A stretch of DNA of 64,000 nucleotides from Kutzneria viridogrisea (GCA_014138725.1 JACJID010000002.1:1068001-1132000); one strand, 5' to 3'; shown: positions 26,248 to 38,908, numbered from the stretch's first letter. Numbers and translations: made by a program. Notes: generated by a model from the sequence alone, not told the origin.

Positions 26248-27042
26248 CCGCCGCCCCACCCCGCCGTAGAAGATGTAGTGCTCGGGGTGCGGGCGCAGCG
26301 CCCCGTCGGGTCGCCAGTCCGGGACGTAACAGAGACCGGGCGGCACGGATTCACAGTCCCTGAACAGTCCCGCGATCCACTCCGGGGTGCGTGCCTTGGC
26401 CGGGTTCGTGCTCCCCGCGTAGAGGCGTTCCAGCGCGGACATCTCCTCGGGGCGCGCCGCTGCCGTGGCGTGCGTGACCGCGAGCAGGCTGCCGGGGGCC
26501 AGGCGCCGCATGTAGCGGGACACCAGCTGCGCAGGATCCTCGTCATCGGGGACGAAGTGCAGCACCGCCAGCATCAGCAGCATCACCGGCTGATCGAAGT
26601 CGATCAGTGAGCGGATCACCGGGTGGGTGAGCAGTTCCTCGGGCCGGCACAGGTCGGCGTCGACGACCCCGGTGTTCCGGACCCCTTGCAGCATCATCTC
26701 GCTGTGCGCCACGGCGACAGCCTCGTTGTCCACGTAGACGACCCGGCAGTCCGGGCTGTGCTGCTGGGCGATCTCGTGCACGTTGCCCCGGGTCGGGATG
26801 CCCGAGCCGATGTCCAGGAACTGGCGAACGCCTTGGGAGACACCGAACTCCACGGCCCGCCGCAGGAAGGCGCGGTTGGCGCGGCACGCCCGGGAGACCC
26901 CGGGGAACACCTGCTCAGCGCGGCGGGCGAACTCGCGGTCCACCGCGAAGTTGTGACCACCGCCCAGGAACGCGTCGTACACCCGCGCCGCACTGGGCCT
27001 GGTCAGGTCAATCCCGTTCGGAATCCAACCCCGTTCGACCAC
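26206..27042 (-). CDS. DUF574/Methyltransf_19 SAM-dependent methyltransferase-like protein
   Basis: The 278-residue protein has the family N-terminus PSAARVYDAFLGGGHNFAVDRE, then FLDIGSGIPTRGNVHEIAQ (SAM-binding motif I), VYVDNEAVAVAHSE (acidic motif II) and the terminal YIFYGGVGRR. Known family: abundant in actinobacteria, crystallised with SAM, physiological substrate unknown. GTG 27042 is chosen because AGGGA lies about 7 nt upstream. A paralogue with the same motif order is at 62162-62983. Confidence 0.87.
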   Translation of the reverse strand: MVERGWIPNGIDLTRPSAARVYDAFLGGGHNFAVDREFARRAEQVFPGVSRACRANRAFLRRAVEFGVSQGVRQFLDIGSGIPTRGNVHEIAQQHSPDCRVVYVDNEAVAVAHSEMMLQGVRNTGVVDADLCRPEELLTHPVIRSLIDFDQPVMLLMLAVLHFVPDDEDPAQLVSRYMRRLAPGSLLAVTHATAAARPEEMSALERLYAGSTNPAKARTPEWIAGLFRDCESVPPGLCYVPDWRPDGALRPHPEHYIFYGGVGRRSAQVRQHSGEQIG

Positions 27043-27110
27043 TGTCGTCCCTACGCTTTCCGCCCCGTACGGAGAGTACACGACTGAGTGAGCCAGGTGA
27101 GCAAAACGGA

Positions 27111-29720
<2,610 letters not shown>

Positions 29721-29724
<4 letters not shown>

Positions 29725-31958
29725 TGGGCAGCGGGCTCCGGGGTGGCCTCGGCCTCGGTCTTGGCCTCGGCAGCCTCGTCCTCGCTGACCACCACCAGGC
29801 TGATCTTGCCGCGGTTGTCGATGTCAGCGATCTCCACGCGGAGCTTGTCGCCGACCTTGACCACGTCCTCGACCTTGGCGATGCGCTTGCCGTTGCCCAG
29901 CTTGGAGATGTGCACCAGGCCGTCACGGCCGGGCAGCAGGGAGACGAAGGCACCGAAGGCGGCGGTCTTGACGACCGTGCCCAGGAACCGCTCGCCGACC
30001 TTGGGCAGCTGCGGGTTGGCGATCGCGTTGATCAGGCCGATGGCGGCCTCGGCCGAGGGGCCGTCGGCGGCACCGACGTAGATCGTGCCGTCGTCCTCGA
30101 TCGAGATGTCCGCGCCGGTCTGCTCGGTGATCGAGTTGATCATCTTGCCCTTGGGCCCGATCACCTCGCCGATCTTGTCGACCGGGATGTTGATGGCCGT
30201 CACGCGCGGGGCGAACGGGCTCATCTCGTCCGGGCGGTCGATGGCCTCCTCGATGACCTCGAGGATGGTCAGCCGGGCGTCGCGCGCCTGGCCGAGCGCC
30301 TGGGCCAGCACCTCGGAGGGGATGCCGTCCAGCTTGGTGTCCAGCTGCAGCGCGGTCACGAACTCCTTGGTGCCCGCCACCTTGAAGTCCATGTCGCCGA
30401 AGGCGTCCTCGGCACCGAGGATGTCGGTCAGCGCCACGTAGCGGGTCTCACCGTCGACCTCGTCGGAGACCAGGCCCATGGCGATGCCCGCGACCGGGGC
30501 CTTCAGCGGCACACCGGCGTTGAGCAGCGACATGGTGGAGGCGCAGACCGAGCCCATCGAGGTGGACCCGTTGGAGCCCAGGGCCTCGGAGACCTGGCGG
30601 ATCGCGTAGGGGAACTCGTCCCGCTTGGGCAGCACCGGCACCAGCGCGCGCTCGGCCAGCGCGCCGTGGCCGATCTCGCGGCGCTTGGGCGAGCCCACCC
30701 GACCGGTCTCACCGGTGGAGAAGGGCGGGAAGTTGTAGTGGTGCAGGTAGCGCTTGTGCGTCTCGGGGGACAGCGAGTCGATCTGCTGCTCCATGCGCAG
30801 CATGTTCAGCGTGGTGACGCCCAGGATCTGGGTCTCGCCGCGCTCGAACAGCGCCGAGCCGTGCGCCCTCGGGATCAGCGCGACCTCGGCGGACAGCTGC
30901 CGGATGTCGGTCAGCCCCCGGCCGTCGATGCGCACCTTGTCGCGCAGCACGCGCTGGCGGACCAGCTTCTTGGTCAGCGAGCGGAACGCCGCGCCGATCT
31001 CCTTCTCGCGGCCCTCGAAGGCCTCGCCCTCGCCCAGACCGACCTTCTCCAGGGCGATCTTCTTGACCTCGTCCAGCCGCGACTCGCGCTCCTGCTTGCC
31101 CGCGATGGTCAGCGCCTGGGCCAGCTCCTCGGACACCGCGTTGCTGACGGCCTCGAAGGCGTCGGCCTCGTAGGCCGGGTACAGCGGGAACTCGCCGGTG
31201 GGCTTGGCGGCCAGCTCGGCCAGCTGCTGCTGGGCCACGCACAGCGAGCGGATGAACGGCTTGGCGGCCTCCAGGCCGGCGGCGACGACCTGCTCGGTCG
31301 GGGCCTGCGCGCCGGAGCCCACCAGGTCGATGACCTGCTCGGTGGCCTCGGCCTCGACCATCATGATGGCCACGTCATCGCCCACGATGCGACCGGCGAC
31401 GACCATGTCGAACACGGCCTTCTCCAGCTGCTCGTAGGTCGGGAAGGCGACCCACTGGCCCTCGATCAGGGCGACCCGCACGCCGCCGATGGGCCCGGAG
31501 AAGGGCAGCCCGGCGAGCTGGGTGGAGGCGGAGGCGGCGTTGATGGCCACCACGTCGTACAGGTCCTGCGGGTTGAGGCTCTGCACGGTGACCACGACCT
31601 GGATCTCGTTGCGCAGGCCGTCCACGAAGGCGGGGCGCAGCGGGCGGTCGATCAGGCGGCAGGTCAGGATCGCGTCGGTGGAGGGACGGCCCTCGCGACG
31701 GAAGAAGGCGCCCGGGATGCGGCCGACGGCGTACATCCGCTCCTCGACGTCCACCGTCAGCGGGAAGAAGTCGAAGTGGTCCTTGGGGTGCTTGGAGGCC
31801 GTCGTCGCCGACAGCAGCATGGTCTCGTCGTCCAGGTAGGCGACGACGCTGCCCGCGGCCTGGCGGGCGAAGCGCCCGGTCTCGAAGCGGACGGTGCGCG
31901 AGCCGAACCTGCCGTTGTCGATGGTGGCGGTCGTCTCGTGGATCTCGATATCGGTCAT
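29721..31958 (-). CDS. pnp: Polyribonucleotide nucleotidyltransferase (PNPase)
   Basis: The 745-residue protein has two RNase PH domains (the second with [20 protein letters not shown]), an all-helical linker, a KH domain ([21 protein letters not shown]) and an S1 domain ([26 protein letters not shown]). A short charged tail follows. Known role: phosphorolytic 3'-5' RNA decay. In actinobacteria it also makes RNA tails. ATG 31958 has GAGGAG upstream. It lies 209 nt downstream of rpsO with a 15-bp hairpin between, the classical rpsO-pnp arrangement. Confidence 0.97.
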
Positions 31959-32116
31959 GTAGTTCTCCTCGTCGTGCGCGCGCCTGGCACGCTCGGCGAC
32001 GAGGCCGGTCTTCGATCGAAGCCCCCGGGATGACCCGGGAACCACTACCGAGGACCGGCGGCCCGTTCCGCCGCTCGCGGTGCCTGGCTCGCGTGTTCTC
32101 TGGTTGTGTTGTGCCG

Positions 32117-32160
32117 AGGGGGTGGGTCCGGCGCCCACCTGGACACCGGACCCACCCCCT
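32117..32160 (-). terminator. rpsO-pnp intergenic hairpin
   Basis: A perfect 15-bp stem (32117-32131 with 32146-32160, 14-nt loop) begins 7 nt after the rpsO stop. No T-run follows. In E. coli the same interval carries the rpsO attenuator and an RNase III processing stem that controls pnp. I infer partial termination or processing here. Confidence 0.7.
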
Positions 32161-32167
32161 CCCTAGC

Positions 32168-32437
32168 TCATCGACGCAGGCCGAGCCGCTGGATCAGCGA
32201 ACGGTAGCGCTCGACGTCGGTCTTGGTGAGGTAGTTCAGCAGACGGCGGCGGCGGCCGACCATCAGCAGCAGACCACGACGCGAGTGGTGGTCGTGCTTG
32301 TGGGTCCGCAGGTGCTCGGTCAGGTCGCTGATGCGCTTGCTCATCAGGGCGATCTGCGCCTCGGGGGACCCGGTGTCGCCTTCCTTCAGCCCGTACTCGG
32401 CGAGGATGGTCTTCTTCTGCTCGGTGGACAGAGCCAC
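32168..32437 (-). CDS. rpsO: 30S ribosomal protein S15
   Basis: The 89-residue S15 has the family signatures [37 protein letters not shown] and [24 protein letters not shown] (only the landmarks are quoted in part here). It binds 16S rRNA early in 30S assembly. GTG 32437 is set by AGGAG at 7 nt and by the standard length. It is the first gene of the rpsO-pnp-M16-dapB run. Confidence 0.97.
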   Translation of the reverse strand: MALSTEQKKTILAEYGLKEGDTGSPEAQIALMSKRISDLTEHLRTHKHDHHSRRGLLLMVGRRRRLLNYLTKTDVERYRSLIQRLGLRR

Positions 32438-32579
32438 TCGTTCACTCCTGGATTTCTCGTCTGACCTCGTGTGTCCCGTGCAACCCCGCCCGAGGGGGCG
32501 GAGCCAGAGTCGGTACCAGCCGCCACGGACCGCAGCTGGACCCAAATACCGAGGTTAGCAGGTGTGCGCGCGAGGTTGC

Positions 32580-33086
32580 TCAGCGGGCGGTGAAGCGAAC
32601 ACGGTCGAGTGGCTCGTACCGGTAGCCGCCCCCGACCCGCTCGCTGGCGAACAGCACCGCCTCGCCCGCGGTCCACCACGGTCCCTCGTAGTCGATCAGC
32701 GGGGCGGGGTCCAGCTCGCCGTGCCGCTCGCGGGCGATCGTCAGGTGCGGGGTGAACGCGCGGTGCTCCACGTGGCCCTCGGCGTGCCAGCGCACCGCCT
32801 CGGCCGCCGCCGCCAGCGTGCCGTCCGGGTCCTGCACGCCGATCCACAGCACCCCGGGGAAGGCGGCGGCGGAGCGCAGCCTGATCCGGGGCGCCGCCAG
32901 CCCGGCGAGCCGCTCGCGCACCCATCCGGTTCGCGCCACGGGGTCGTCGCCGTCCCCGTGGAAGCAGAGCGTGACGTGCCACTTGTCGATCGAGGTGTGC
33001 CGGTCCCCGCGCACGGCCGTCACGGCCCGGACCAGGTGGTCGAGCACCGGCGCGTCCGGCACCAGCGCGGTGAACAGCCGGGTCAT
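32580..33086 (-). CDS. thpR: RNA 2',3'-cyclic phosphodiesterase / 2'-5' RNA ligase family
   Basis: The 168-residue 2H phosphoesterase has both HxTx motifs, HVTL (H37) and HLTI (H114), roughly 75 residues apart as expected. Known reaction: hydrolysis of 2',3'-cyclic phosphate RNA ends, with reversible 2'-5' ligation in vitro. ATG 33086 overlaps the stop of the XRE-type gene (ATGA), so the pair is translationally coupled. Confidence 0.9.
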   Translation of the reverse strand: MTRLFTALVPDAPVLDHLVRAVTAVRGDRHTSIDKWHVTLCFHGDGDDPVARTGWVRERLAGLAAPRIRLRSAAAFPGVLWIGVQDPDGTLAAAAEAVRWHAEGHVEHRAFTPHLTIARERHGELDPAPLIDYEGPWWTAGEAVLFASERVGGGYRYEPLDRVRFTAR

Positions 33087-33577
33087 CGGTCCTGCTGGGC
33101 GGGCGGGAACGAGGCACGCCGCAGCAGGTCCCCCAGCCAGGCGTGCCGGTTGCCGAGGGTCTCCGCGGCGGCCAGCAGGTCCTCGCCGCGGGCGACCCGG
33201 CGCAGGGCGGTCACCGCGGCCACGTCGGCGCGGGCGTCGTGCACCGGCAGCGCGTCGCGGTCCACCGTGGGCCGGGACTCGCGCACGTCGTCGAGGGCCT
33301 GCTGCATGGCAACCCGGTCCCCGCTGGCCACACCAGGTGTCAGGATCCTGCGCTCAAGCATGATCAGGCGTGCCAGCACGGCCGGGTTGCCGATCTTGGC
33401 GCGGCGCCCGCTCATCACCTGGCTCAGCATCGGCGCGCTGATGCCCAGCACATCGGCCAGGTACGCCTGGGAGATGTCGAAGGCCACCACCAGCCTGCGC
33501 ACCCGATCCCCCAGCGGCTCCCCGTACCACTCCCGCTGCAACGCGAGGTTGCGCTGGACGATCTTGTGGTCCTCCAC
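33083..33577 (-). CDS. XRE-family helix-turn-helix DNA-binding protein
   Basis: The 164-residue protein has an XRE helix-turn-helix at about 30-75 (ISQAYLADVLGISAPMLSQVMSGRR), followed by a helical C-terminal domain without a recognisable ligand motif. GTG 33577 gives a short N-terminus. It precedes and overlaps the 2'-5' RNA ligase gene. I do not know its targets; coupling to an RNA-end enzyme suggests joint control but not a mechanism. Confidence 0.82.
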   Translation of the reverse strand: MEDHKIVQRNLALQREWYGEPLGDRVRRLVVAFDISQAYLADVLGISAPMLSQVMSGRRAKIGNPAVLARLIMLERRILTPGVASGDRVAMQQALDDVRESRPTVDRDALPVHDARADVAAVTALRRVARGEDLLAAAETLGNRHAWLGDLLRRASFPPAQQDR

Positions 33578-33723
33578 CCTGGCTCTCCCCTGTGCCGGTC
33601 CGCCGGCGCGGTCCTGGCGGGCATCCTGCCACGCCGCGCGCTGCGTTCCGGCCGATCAGACCGACCGTTTGCATTCGCACTGAGGGCCGAGAGTACCCCG
33701 GCACGCCTGCCCGCGCACCGCGT

Positions 33724-34659
33724 TCAGGCCAGCAGTTCCCTCGTCCGCGCCACATCCAGGTGCATCTGCTCGATCAGGGCCTCGCTGGTGTCGTACTTCA
33801 CCTGGCCGCGCAGCCGGTCCACGAAGTCCAGGGCCACCCGCTTGCCGTAGAAGTCCTCGCTGACGTCCAGCACGAACGCCTCCACCCGGCGCTCCCGGCC
33901 CGAGTAGGTCGGGTTGGTGCCGACCGAGACCGCGGCGGGCAGCACCCGTTCGCCGCCAGCGCCGCGCAGCACGAAACGGCAGGCGTACACCCCGTCTGCG
34001 GGCACCGCGGCGAACCGGGTCACCGACAGGTTGGCGGTCGGGAAACCCAGGTCCTTGCCACGCCCGTCGCCGCGGACCACGATGCCCTCCAGCCGGTGCG
34101 GCCGACCCAGCGCCCGCTCGGCGGCCACCACGTCGCCCGCGTCGATGCAGGAGCGGATGTAGGTGGAGGAGAAGGTCACCTGCTCCTCGGTGACCAGGCA
34201 CGCGCCCTCGGTGTTGAAACCGAAGCGCTCACCCAGGGTGCGCAGCAGCGCCACGTCCCCGGCGGCGTGGTGGCCGAACGTGAAGTTCTCGCCGACCACG
34301 ACCGCCGCCGCGTGCAGCCGCTCCACCAGGAACTCGTGCACGAACTCGTCGGCGGGCACCCGCGAGGTCTCCAGGGTGAAGGGCAGCACGCAGAACACGT
34401 CCACCCCCAGCTGCTCCACCAGCTCCGCACGGCGCTGCAGCGTGGTGAGCTGCGCCGGGTGGCTGCCCGGTCGCACCACCTCGGCCGGGTGCGGGTCGAA
34501 GGTCATCAGCACCGAGGGCAGACCGCGCTCCGCGGCCAGCTCCACCGCCCTGCCGATGAGCGCGCGGTGCCCCCGGTGCACCCCGTCGAACACGCCGATG
34601 GTGACCACGCACCGGCCCCAGCCACTCGGAAGATGGTCCAGCCCACGCCAGCGTTGCAC
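33724..34659 (-). CDS. ribF: Bifunctional riboflavin kinase / FAD synthetase
   Basis: The 311-residue protein has an N-terminal FAD synthetase domain (TIGVFDGVHRGHRAL nucleotidyltransferase motif, FTFGHHAAGD, STYIRSCIDAGDV) and a C-terminal riboflavin kinase domain (GRGKDLGFPTANL, TNPTYSGRERRVEAFVLD). Known reactions: riboflavin to FMN to FAD. GTG 34659 is in good position. It lies 32 nt after truB on the same strand, a common actinobacterial truB-ribF pair. Confidence 0.96.
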   Translation of the reverse strand: MQRWRGLDHLPSGWGRCVVTIGVFDGVHRGHRALIGRAVELAAERGLPSVLMTFDPHPAEVVRPGSHPAQLTTLQRRAELVEQLGVDVFCVLPFTLETSRVPADEFVHEFLVERLHAAAVVVGENFTFGHHAAGDVALLRTLGERFGFNTEGACLVTEEQVTFSSTYIRSCIDAGDVVAAERALGRPHRLEGIVVRGDGRGKDLGFPTANLSVTRFAAVPADGVYACRFVLRGAGGERVLPAAVSVGTNPTYSGRERRVEAFVLDVSEDFYGKRVALDFVDRLRGQVKYDTSEALIEQMHLDVARTRELLA

Positions 34660-34691
34660 GAGCCCGAGCCTATCTCGCGGCGATCACCGGC

Positions 34692-35624
34692 TCAGTCGAT
34701 GGCCAGCACCACGAGCGGCTTGGCCGCGCCGGACTCGTCCACCGCCAGGGCCAGCACCCTGCCGTCCGGGCCGAACACCCCGTAGGGACCGGTGATGCCC
34801 GCGGCCGGGATACGCCTGCCGTGCGACAGGGCCGCCGCCGAGGGCAGGTCGATCTCGTGGCGCGGGAAGGCGGCGTCCACGGCCTGGCCCAGGTCCATCG
34901 ACAGCTCGGAGTTGTCCTCCAACTGCTCCAGGGTGCGGGCCGCGCGCAGGTCGAACGGGCCGACCCTGGTGCGGCGCAGGGCGCTGAGGTGCCCGCCGAC
35001 GCCCAGCGCGCTGCCCAGGTCCCGGGCCAGAGCGCGGACGTAGGTGCCGGAGGAGCACTCCACGATGACGTCCAGCTCGGTCGCGTTCTCCTCGCGGCGC
35101 AGCACCAGCAGGTCGAACCGGTGCACGACCACCGGCCGGGCGGGCAGCTCGACCTCCTCGCCCGCGCGCACCCTGGCGTAGGCGCGCTTGCCGTCCACCT
35201 TGACCGCGCTGACCGAGCTGGGCACCTGCTGGATCGGACCGGTCAGCTCGGTGATGCCCGCGCGGATCGCCTCCTCCGGCACGGCCGAGGCGTCGGCCTC
35301 GGAGAGGACCTCACCCTGCGCGTCGTCGGTGGTGGTGGCGGCGCCGAGCCGGATCGTGGCCAGGTAGGCCTTGCTGTCCATCGCCAGGTGGCCCAGCAGC
35401 TTGGTGGCCCGCTCGACGCCGAGCACCAGCACGCCGGTGGCCATCGGGTCGAGCGTGCCCGCGTGGCCCACCTTGCGGGTGCCGAGGATCCTGCGCAGCC
35501 GGGCGACCACGTCGTGCGAGGTCAGCCCGGCGGGCTTGTCCACCACGACCAGACCCGCGCCGGTGGTGCTACCTGGTGTTCGTTGCTTTCCCTGGAACCG
35601 ACGGGAACGAAGCGGTTGTGACAC
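34692..35624 (-). CDS. truB: tRNA pseudouridine(55) synthase
   Basis: The 310-residue TruB has the VVDKPAGLTSHDVV motif, catalytic aspartate in HAGTLDPMATGVLV, and the C-terminal TruB_C/PUA-like domain (actinobacterial type). Known reaction: conversion of U55 to pseudouridine in the tRNA T-loop. GTG 35624 begins with a short basic extension and has a weak ribosome site. Confidence 0.96.
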   Translation of the reverse strand: MSQPLRSRRFQGKQRTPGSTTGAGLVVVDKPAGLTSHDVVARLRRILGTRKVGHAGTLDPMATGVLVLGVERATKLLGHLAMDSKAYLATIRLGAATTTDDAQGEVLSEADASAVPEEAIRAGITELTGPIQQVPSSVSAVKVDGKRAYARVRAGEEVELPARPVVVHRFDLLVLRREENATELDVIVECSSGTYVRALARDLGSALGVGGHLSALRRTRVGPFDLRAARTLEQLEDNSELSMDLGQAVDAAFPRHEIDLPSAAALSHGRRIPAAGITGPYGVFGPDGRVLALAVDESGAAKPLVVLAID

Positions 35625-35666
35625 GGGAAACCATTCTGCCTCATGCGCTCGCCGGGCCGAGCCGCC

Positions 35667-36998
35667 TCAGGCCACCGCGGGCTGCGGCACCGGGTCGTCC
35701 CAGCGGCGCCTGCGCAACTGCACCGGCACCTGCTCGCCCCGTTCGGCCGCGAGCAGCACCACGGCCCTGGCCCGCCGCCACCAGGTCGCGGTGCGCCAGG
35801 TGCCCACCAGCTGCACCGCCACCACGGCGAGGAACGCGATCTGGAACGCGGGCCCCGAGCCCAGCGGCTCGGCCAGGCCGAGCAGCACACCGACCGCCAA
35901 CGCCGCGATCGTGGTGGCCACGAAGCCGCCGACGTTGACCACGCCGGTGGCCGTGCTCACGGTGCGCACCGGGTTGTAGTCCTTGGCCAGCGCGAAGGCC
36001 ACCGAGGAGGCCGGGCCGCCGAAGGCGAACAGCGCGAAGGCCAGCACCAGCAGCCACAGCGGGGCCTGCCCACCGGGCAGCGCCAGCAGCAGCGCCCACA
36101 CCACCGCCGAGGTCACCAGGTACGCCGCGACCAGCGGCATGCGCAGCTCCGGGCGACGGCCGATCGCGGCACCCAGCAGTGGGCTGCCGACCAGTGCGCC
36201 AAGCACCAGCAGGCTCAGCACACTGCCCGCGGCCTCAGCCGACAGGCCCTGTGCCTGCACCAGGTACGGCACACCCCACAGCAGACCCAGCGTGGTGGGC
36301 GCGACCATCGTGCTGAAGTGCACCCAGAAACCCAGCCGGGTACCGGGAACCTGCCACGCGCCAACCACCTTGCGCAGCACGGCCGTGGGCGGCGTGCTCT
36401 CCGCGACCGGAGCCGGGCTGCCCGCGGGCACGTCGCGCAGCCGAACCGCGGCCACCAAGCCGTAGACGGCGGTGGCCAGCCCCACTGCGAGGAAGGTCAC
36501 CGTCCAGCCCGGTTCGTGCAGTGCGGCGGTCAGCGGCACGGTCGCGGCGAGGTTGCCCGCGGCGCCAAGCATCGCGGACAGGGACATCACCACGGCGTAG
36601 CGGCGGGCCGGGAAGTGCGCGGCGATCAGGCGCAGCACGCTGACCCAGGTCATCGCGTCGCCCAGTCCGAGCACCGCTCGGGCCAGCAGGCCCAGCGGGT
36701 AGGACTCGGCCACCGCGAACAGGGTCTGGCCCAGGCCCATCAGTAGCGCGGCCACGGTCAGCACCCGGCGCGGCCCGAACCGGTCCACCAGCAGGCCGGT
36801 GGGCACCTGCATGGCCGCGTACACGGCGACCTGCAACACGGTGAAGGTGCTCAGCGCGGCGGGGCCCACCCCGAACCGCTCCCCGGCCGCCAACCCGGCG
36901 ACGCCGAGCGAGGACCGGTGGAACACCGCGAACAAGTAGACGACTACGGCAGTGGCCCAGACCACCCAGGCATGACGGGTGGCGCGCGCGACGGGCAC
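35667..36998 (-). CDS. Major facilitator superfamily transporter
   Basis: The 443-residue protein has twelve hydrophobic segments. The MFS loop 2-3 signature appears as GLLVDRFGPRR, and the helix 4-5 region as RAVLGLGDAMTWVSVLR. GTG 36998 has GGAAGGACAG upstream; a longer start at 37055 adds an Arg/Ser-rich non-family tail. Known role of the superfamily: H+-coupled transport; the substrate is not predictable. It sits between truB and the MATE gene, on the same strand as both. Confidence 0.88.
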   Translation of the reverse strand: MPVARATRHAWVVWATAVVVYLFAVFHRSSLGVAGLAAGERFGVGPAALSTFTVLQVAVYAAMQVPTGLLVDRFGPRRVLTVAALLMGLGQTLFAVAESYPLGLLARAVLGLGDAMTWVSVLRLIAAHFPARRYAVVMSLSAMLGAAGNLAATVPLTAALHEPGWTVTFLAVGLATAVYGLVAAVRLRDVPAGSPAPVAESTPPTAVLRKVVGAWQVPGTRLGFWVHFSTMVAPTTLGLLWGVPYLVQAQGLSAEAAGSVLSLLVLGALVGSPLLGAAIGRRPELRMPLVAAYLVTSAVVWALLLALPGGQAPLWLLVLAFALFAFGGPASSVAFALAKDYNPVRTVSTATGVVNVGGFVATTIAALAVGVLLGLAEPLGSGPAFQIAFLAVVAVQLVGTWRTATWWRRARAVVLLAAERGEQVPVQLRRRRWDDPVPQPAVA

Positions 36999-37111
36999 GG
37001 CTGTCCTTCCGGAGCAGGAACGAGGGGAGCGCCCCCGGCTGCCGCCGAGGTGCACAACTCGTCCATCGCGTGCGCTAAACCTCTGTTAACCGCTTCAGTT
37101 CGTGGAGTGCG

Positions 37112-38428
37112 TCACACCGGCGCGCCGACCACCGCCCACCGCCCGGACCGGGTCCGGTGCACCACCGCGAACAGCCTCACCAGCAAGAAGAGCGCCAGCC
37201 CCGACCAGATGCCGAGCAGTCCCCAGCCGAACGCCAGCGAGAGCCACACCAGCGGCAGGAAGCCCAGCACGGCACTGATCACCGTGGCAGTGCGCAGATA
37301 GGCCGCGTCCCCGGCGCCGAGCAACACACCGTCCAGGGCGAACACCACCCCAGCTGCCGGCTGCATGGCCACGAACAGCCACCACGCGTGCGGGATCTCC
37401 GCCAGCACCCCGGGCGCGGAGGTGAAGACCTGGGGTAAGGCGCCGGACAGCGCGGCGAAGACCACCCCCAGCCCGGTGCCGAACACCAACCCGTACCAGC
37501 ACACCCGCCACGCCAGCTCCTTCGCCTGGCGATCACGGCCCGCGCCGAGTGCGGCGCCGACCAGGGACTGCGCCGCGATCGCCAGGGAATCCAGCAGCAG
37601 CGCGAGGAAAGTCCACAGCTGCAACACCACCTGGTGCGCCCCGACGGCCTCGGTCGAGGTGCGGGCGGCCACCGCCAGCGCGGACACGAAGCAGGCCTGG
37701 AACGCCGCGGTCCGCACCACCAGGTCGCGGCCGAGCCCGAGCTGTGCCCGGATCACCGGGTACAGCGGTCGCAGCGGCACCCCCTCGGTCACCAGCGCGC
37801 GCAGGAACAGCCCTGCGGACACGGCCTGCGCGCCAACGTTGGCCACCGCGGAGCCGACCAGCCCCCAGCCGCCGAAGTCCCCGAGCCCGTGCACCAGCCA
37901 CGGCACGGCCAGCGCGGACAAACCGTTGCCCAGCAACACGAAGTACAGCGGTCTGCGGGTGTCCTGCACTCCGCGCATCCAGCCGTTGCCCGCCATCGTG
38001 ATCAGCACCATCGGCGCGCCGAACAGGGCGATCCGCAGCCAGCTCACCCCGGCGGCGGCCACCTCGGCGTTGCCCGCGAGCACGGTGGCCACCGGCTCGG
38101 CCAGCAGCTGGCCCAGCACGAGCACCACCAGCCCGACGGCGGCCGCCAGCCAGGTCGCCTGCACCCCCTCGGCCACGGCATCGGCCCGCCGACCCGCCCC
38201 GTGCAGCCGGGCGGCCCGCGAGGTGGTGCCGTAGGAGAGGAAGGTCAGCGCGCTGGAGACCTGGGAGAACACCAGCCCGCCCAGGGCGAGCCCGGCCAGC
38301 GGCAACGCGCCGAGGTGACCGACCACCGCCGTGTCCACGAGCACGTACAGCGGCTCAGCGGCGAGCACACCCAGCGCGGGCACGGCGAGCGAGAACACCT
38401 CGCGCGCCGACCCCACTCGATCCCCCAT
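37112..38428 (-). CDS. MATE-family (DinF-like) multidrug efflux protein
   Basis: The 438-residue protein has twelve membrane segments in two MatE repeats (FSLAVPALGVLAAEPLYVLVDTAVVGHLG at the start of the first). ATG 38428 is chosen because GGAGG lies 9-10 nt upstream, whereas the GTG at 38437 abuts that site. Known role: Na+ or H+-driven export of organic cations and other toxic compounds. In actinobacteria a dinF-like MATE gene near nrnA/rbfA is common. Confidence 0.92.
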   Translation of the reverse strand: MGDRVGSAREVFSLAVPALGVLAAEPLYVLVDTAVVGHLGALPLAGLALGGLVFSQVSSALTFLSYGTTSRAARLHGAGRRADAVAEGVQATWLAAAVGLVVLVLGQLLAEPVATVLAGNAEVAAAGVSWLRIALFGAPMVLITMAGNGWMRGVQDTRRPLYFVLLGNGLSALAVPWLVHGLGDFGGWGLVGSAVANVGAQAVSAGLFLRALVTEGVPLRPLYPVIRAQLGLGRDLVVRTAAFQACFVSALAVAARTSTEAVGAHQVVLQLWTFLALLLDSLAIAAQSLVGAALGAGRDRQAKELAWRVCWYGLVFGTGLGVVFAALSGALPQVFTSAPGVLAEIPHAWWLFVAMQPAAGVVFALDGVLLGAGDAAYLRTATVISAVLGFLPLVWLSLAFGWGLLGIWSGLALFLLVRLFAVVHRTRSGRWAVVGAPV

Positions 38429-38518
38429 GCCCGTCACCCTCCGAACCAGCCGTGTGCCATGTCCAGCTCAAGCTACGACAGGGCACCGACAATTCCGGGT
38501 GGGCCGGTCAGCGGGGGC

Positions 38519-38908
38519 TCACACCTCGGGCGCCTCGCCGATCGGGTGGATCTGTACGGGCTGGTTCACCGGGGCGCCGCCGGGGCCGGGCGTGACGGAG
38601 ATGCGGGTGGCGATCTCGACCACGCGGCGCTCGTCGGCCACGTCCACCAGCCAGTACCCGGCCAGCACCTCCTTGGCCTCCGGGAACGGCCCGTCGGTGA
38701 TCACCGGCTCGCCGTCCGGCCGCGCCTGCACCTTCTTGGACTGCTCGGGGTTGCCCAGGCCCTGCGCGTCCAGGAGCTCCCCGGAGTCGGCGAGCTCCTT
38801 GTTGAGCTGGTGCATGTAGTTGACCATCGCCCGGATGTCGGCGAGCTCCCAGCCCAGCCCCTCGGACATGGCCTCGACGTTCGCGTGGATCATCAGCATG
38901 TACTTCAC
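38519..38908 (-). CDS. YCII/DGPF-domain protein
   Basis: The 129-residue protein starts VKYMLMIHANVEAM and contains ITDGPFPEAKEVLAGYWLVD, the DGPF signature of YCII-related proteins. The GTG at 38908 is preferred because GAGGAG lies 6 nt upstream and it gives the usual KYMLLI-type N-terminus. Family members are small dimeric proteins with a conserved His/Asp pocket, often near ECF sigma factors. None is adjacent here, so the function is open. Confidence 0.88.
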   Translation of the reverse strand: MKYMLMIHANVEAMSEGLGWELADIRAMVNYMHQLNKELADSGELLDAQGLGNPEQSKKVQARPDGEPVITDGPFPEAKEVLAGYWLVDVADERRVVEIATRISVTPGPGGAPVNQPVQIHPIGEAPEV

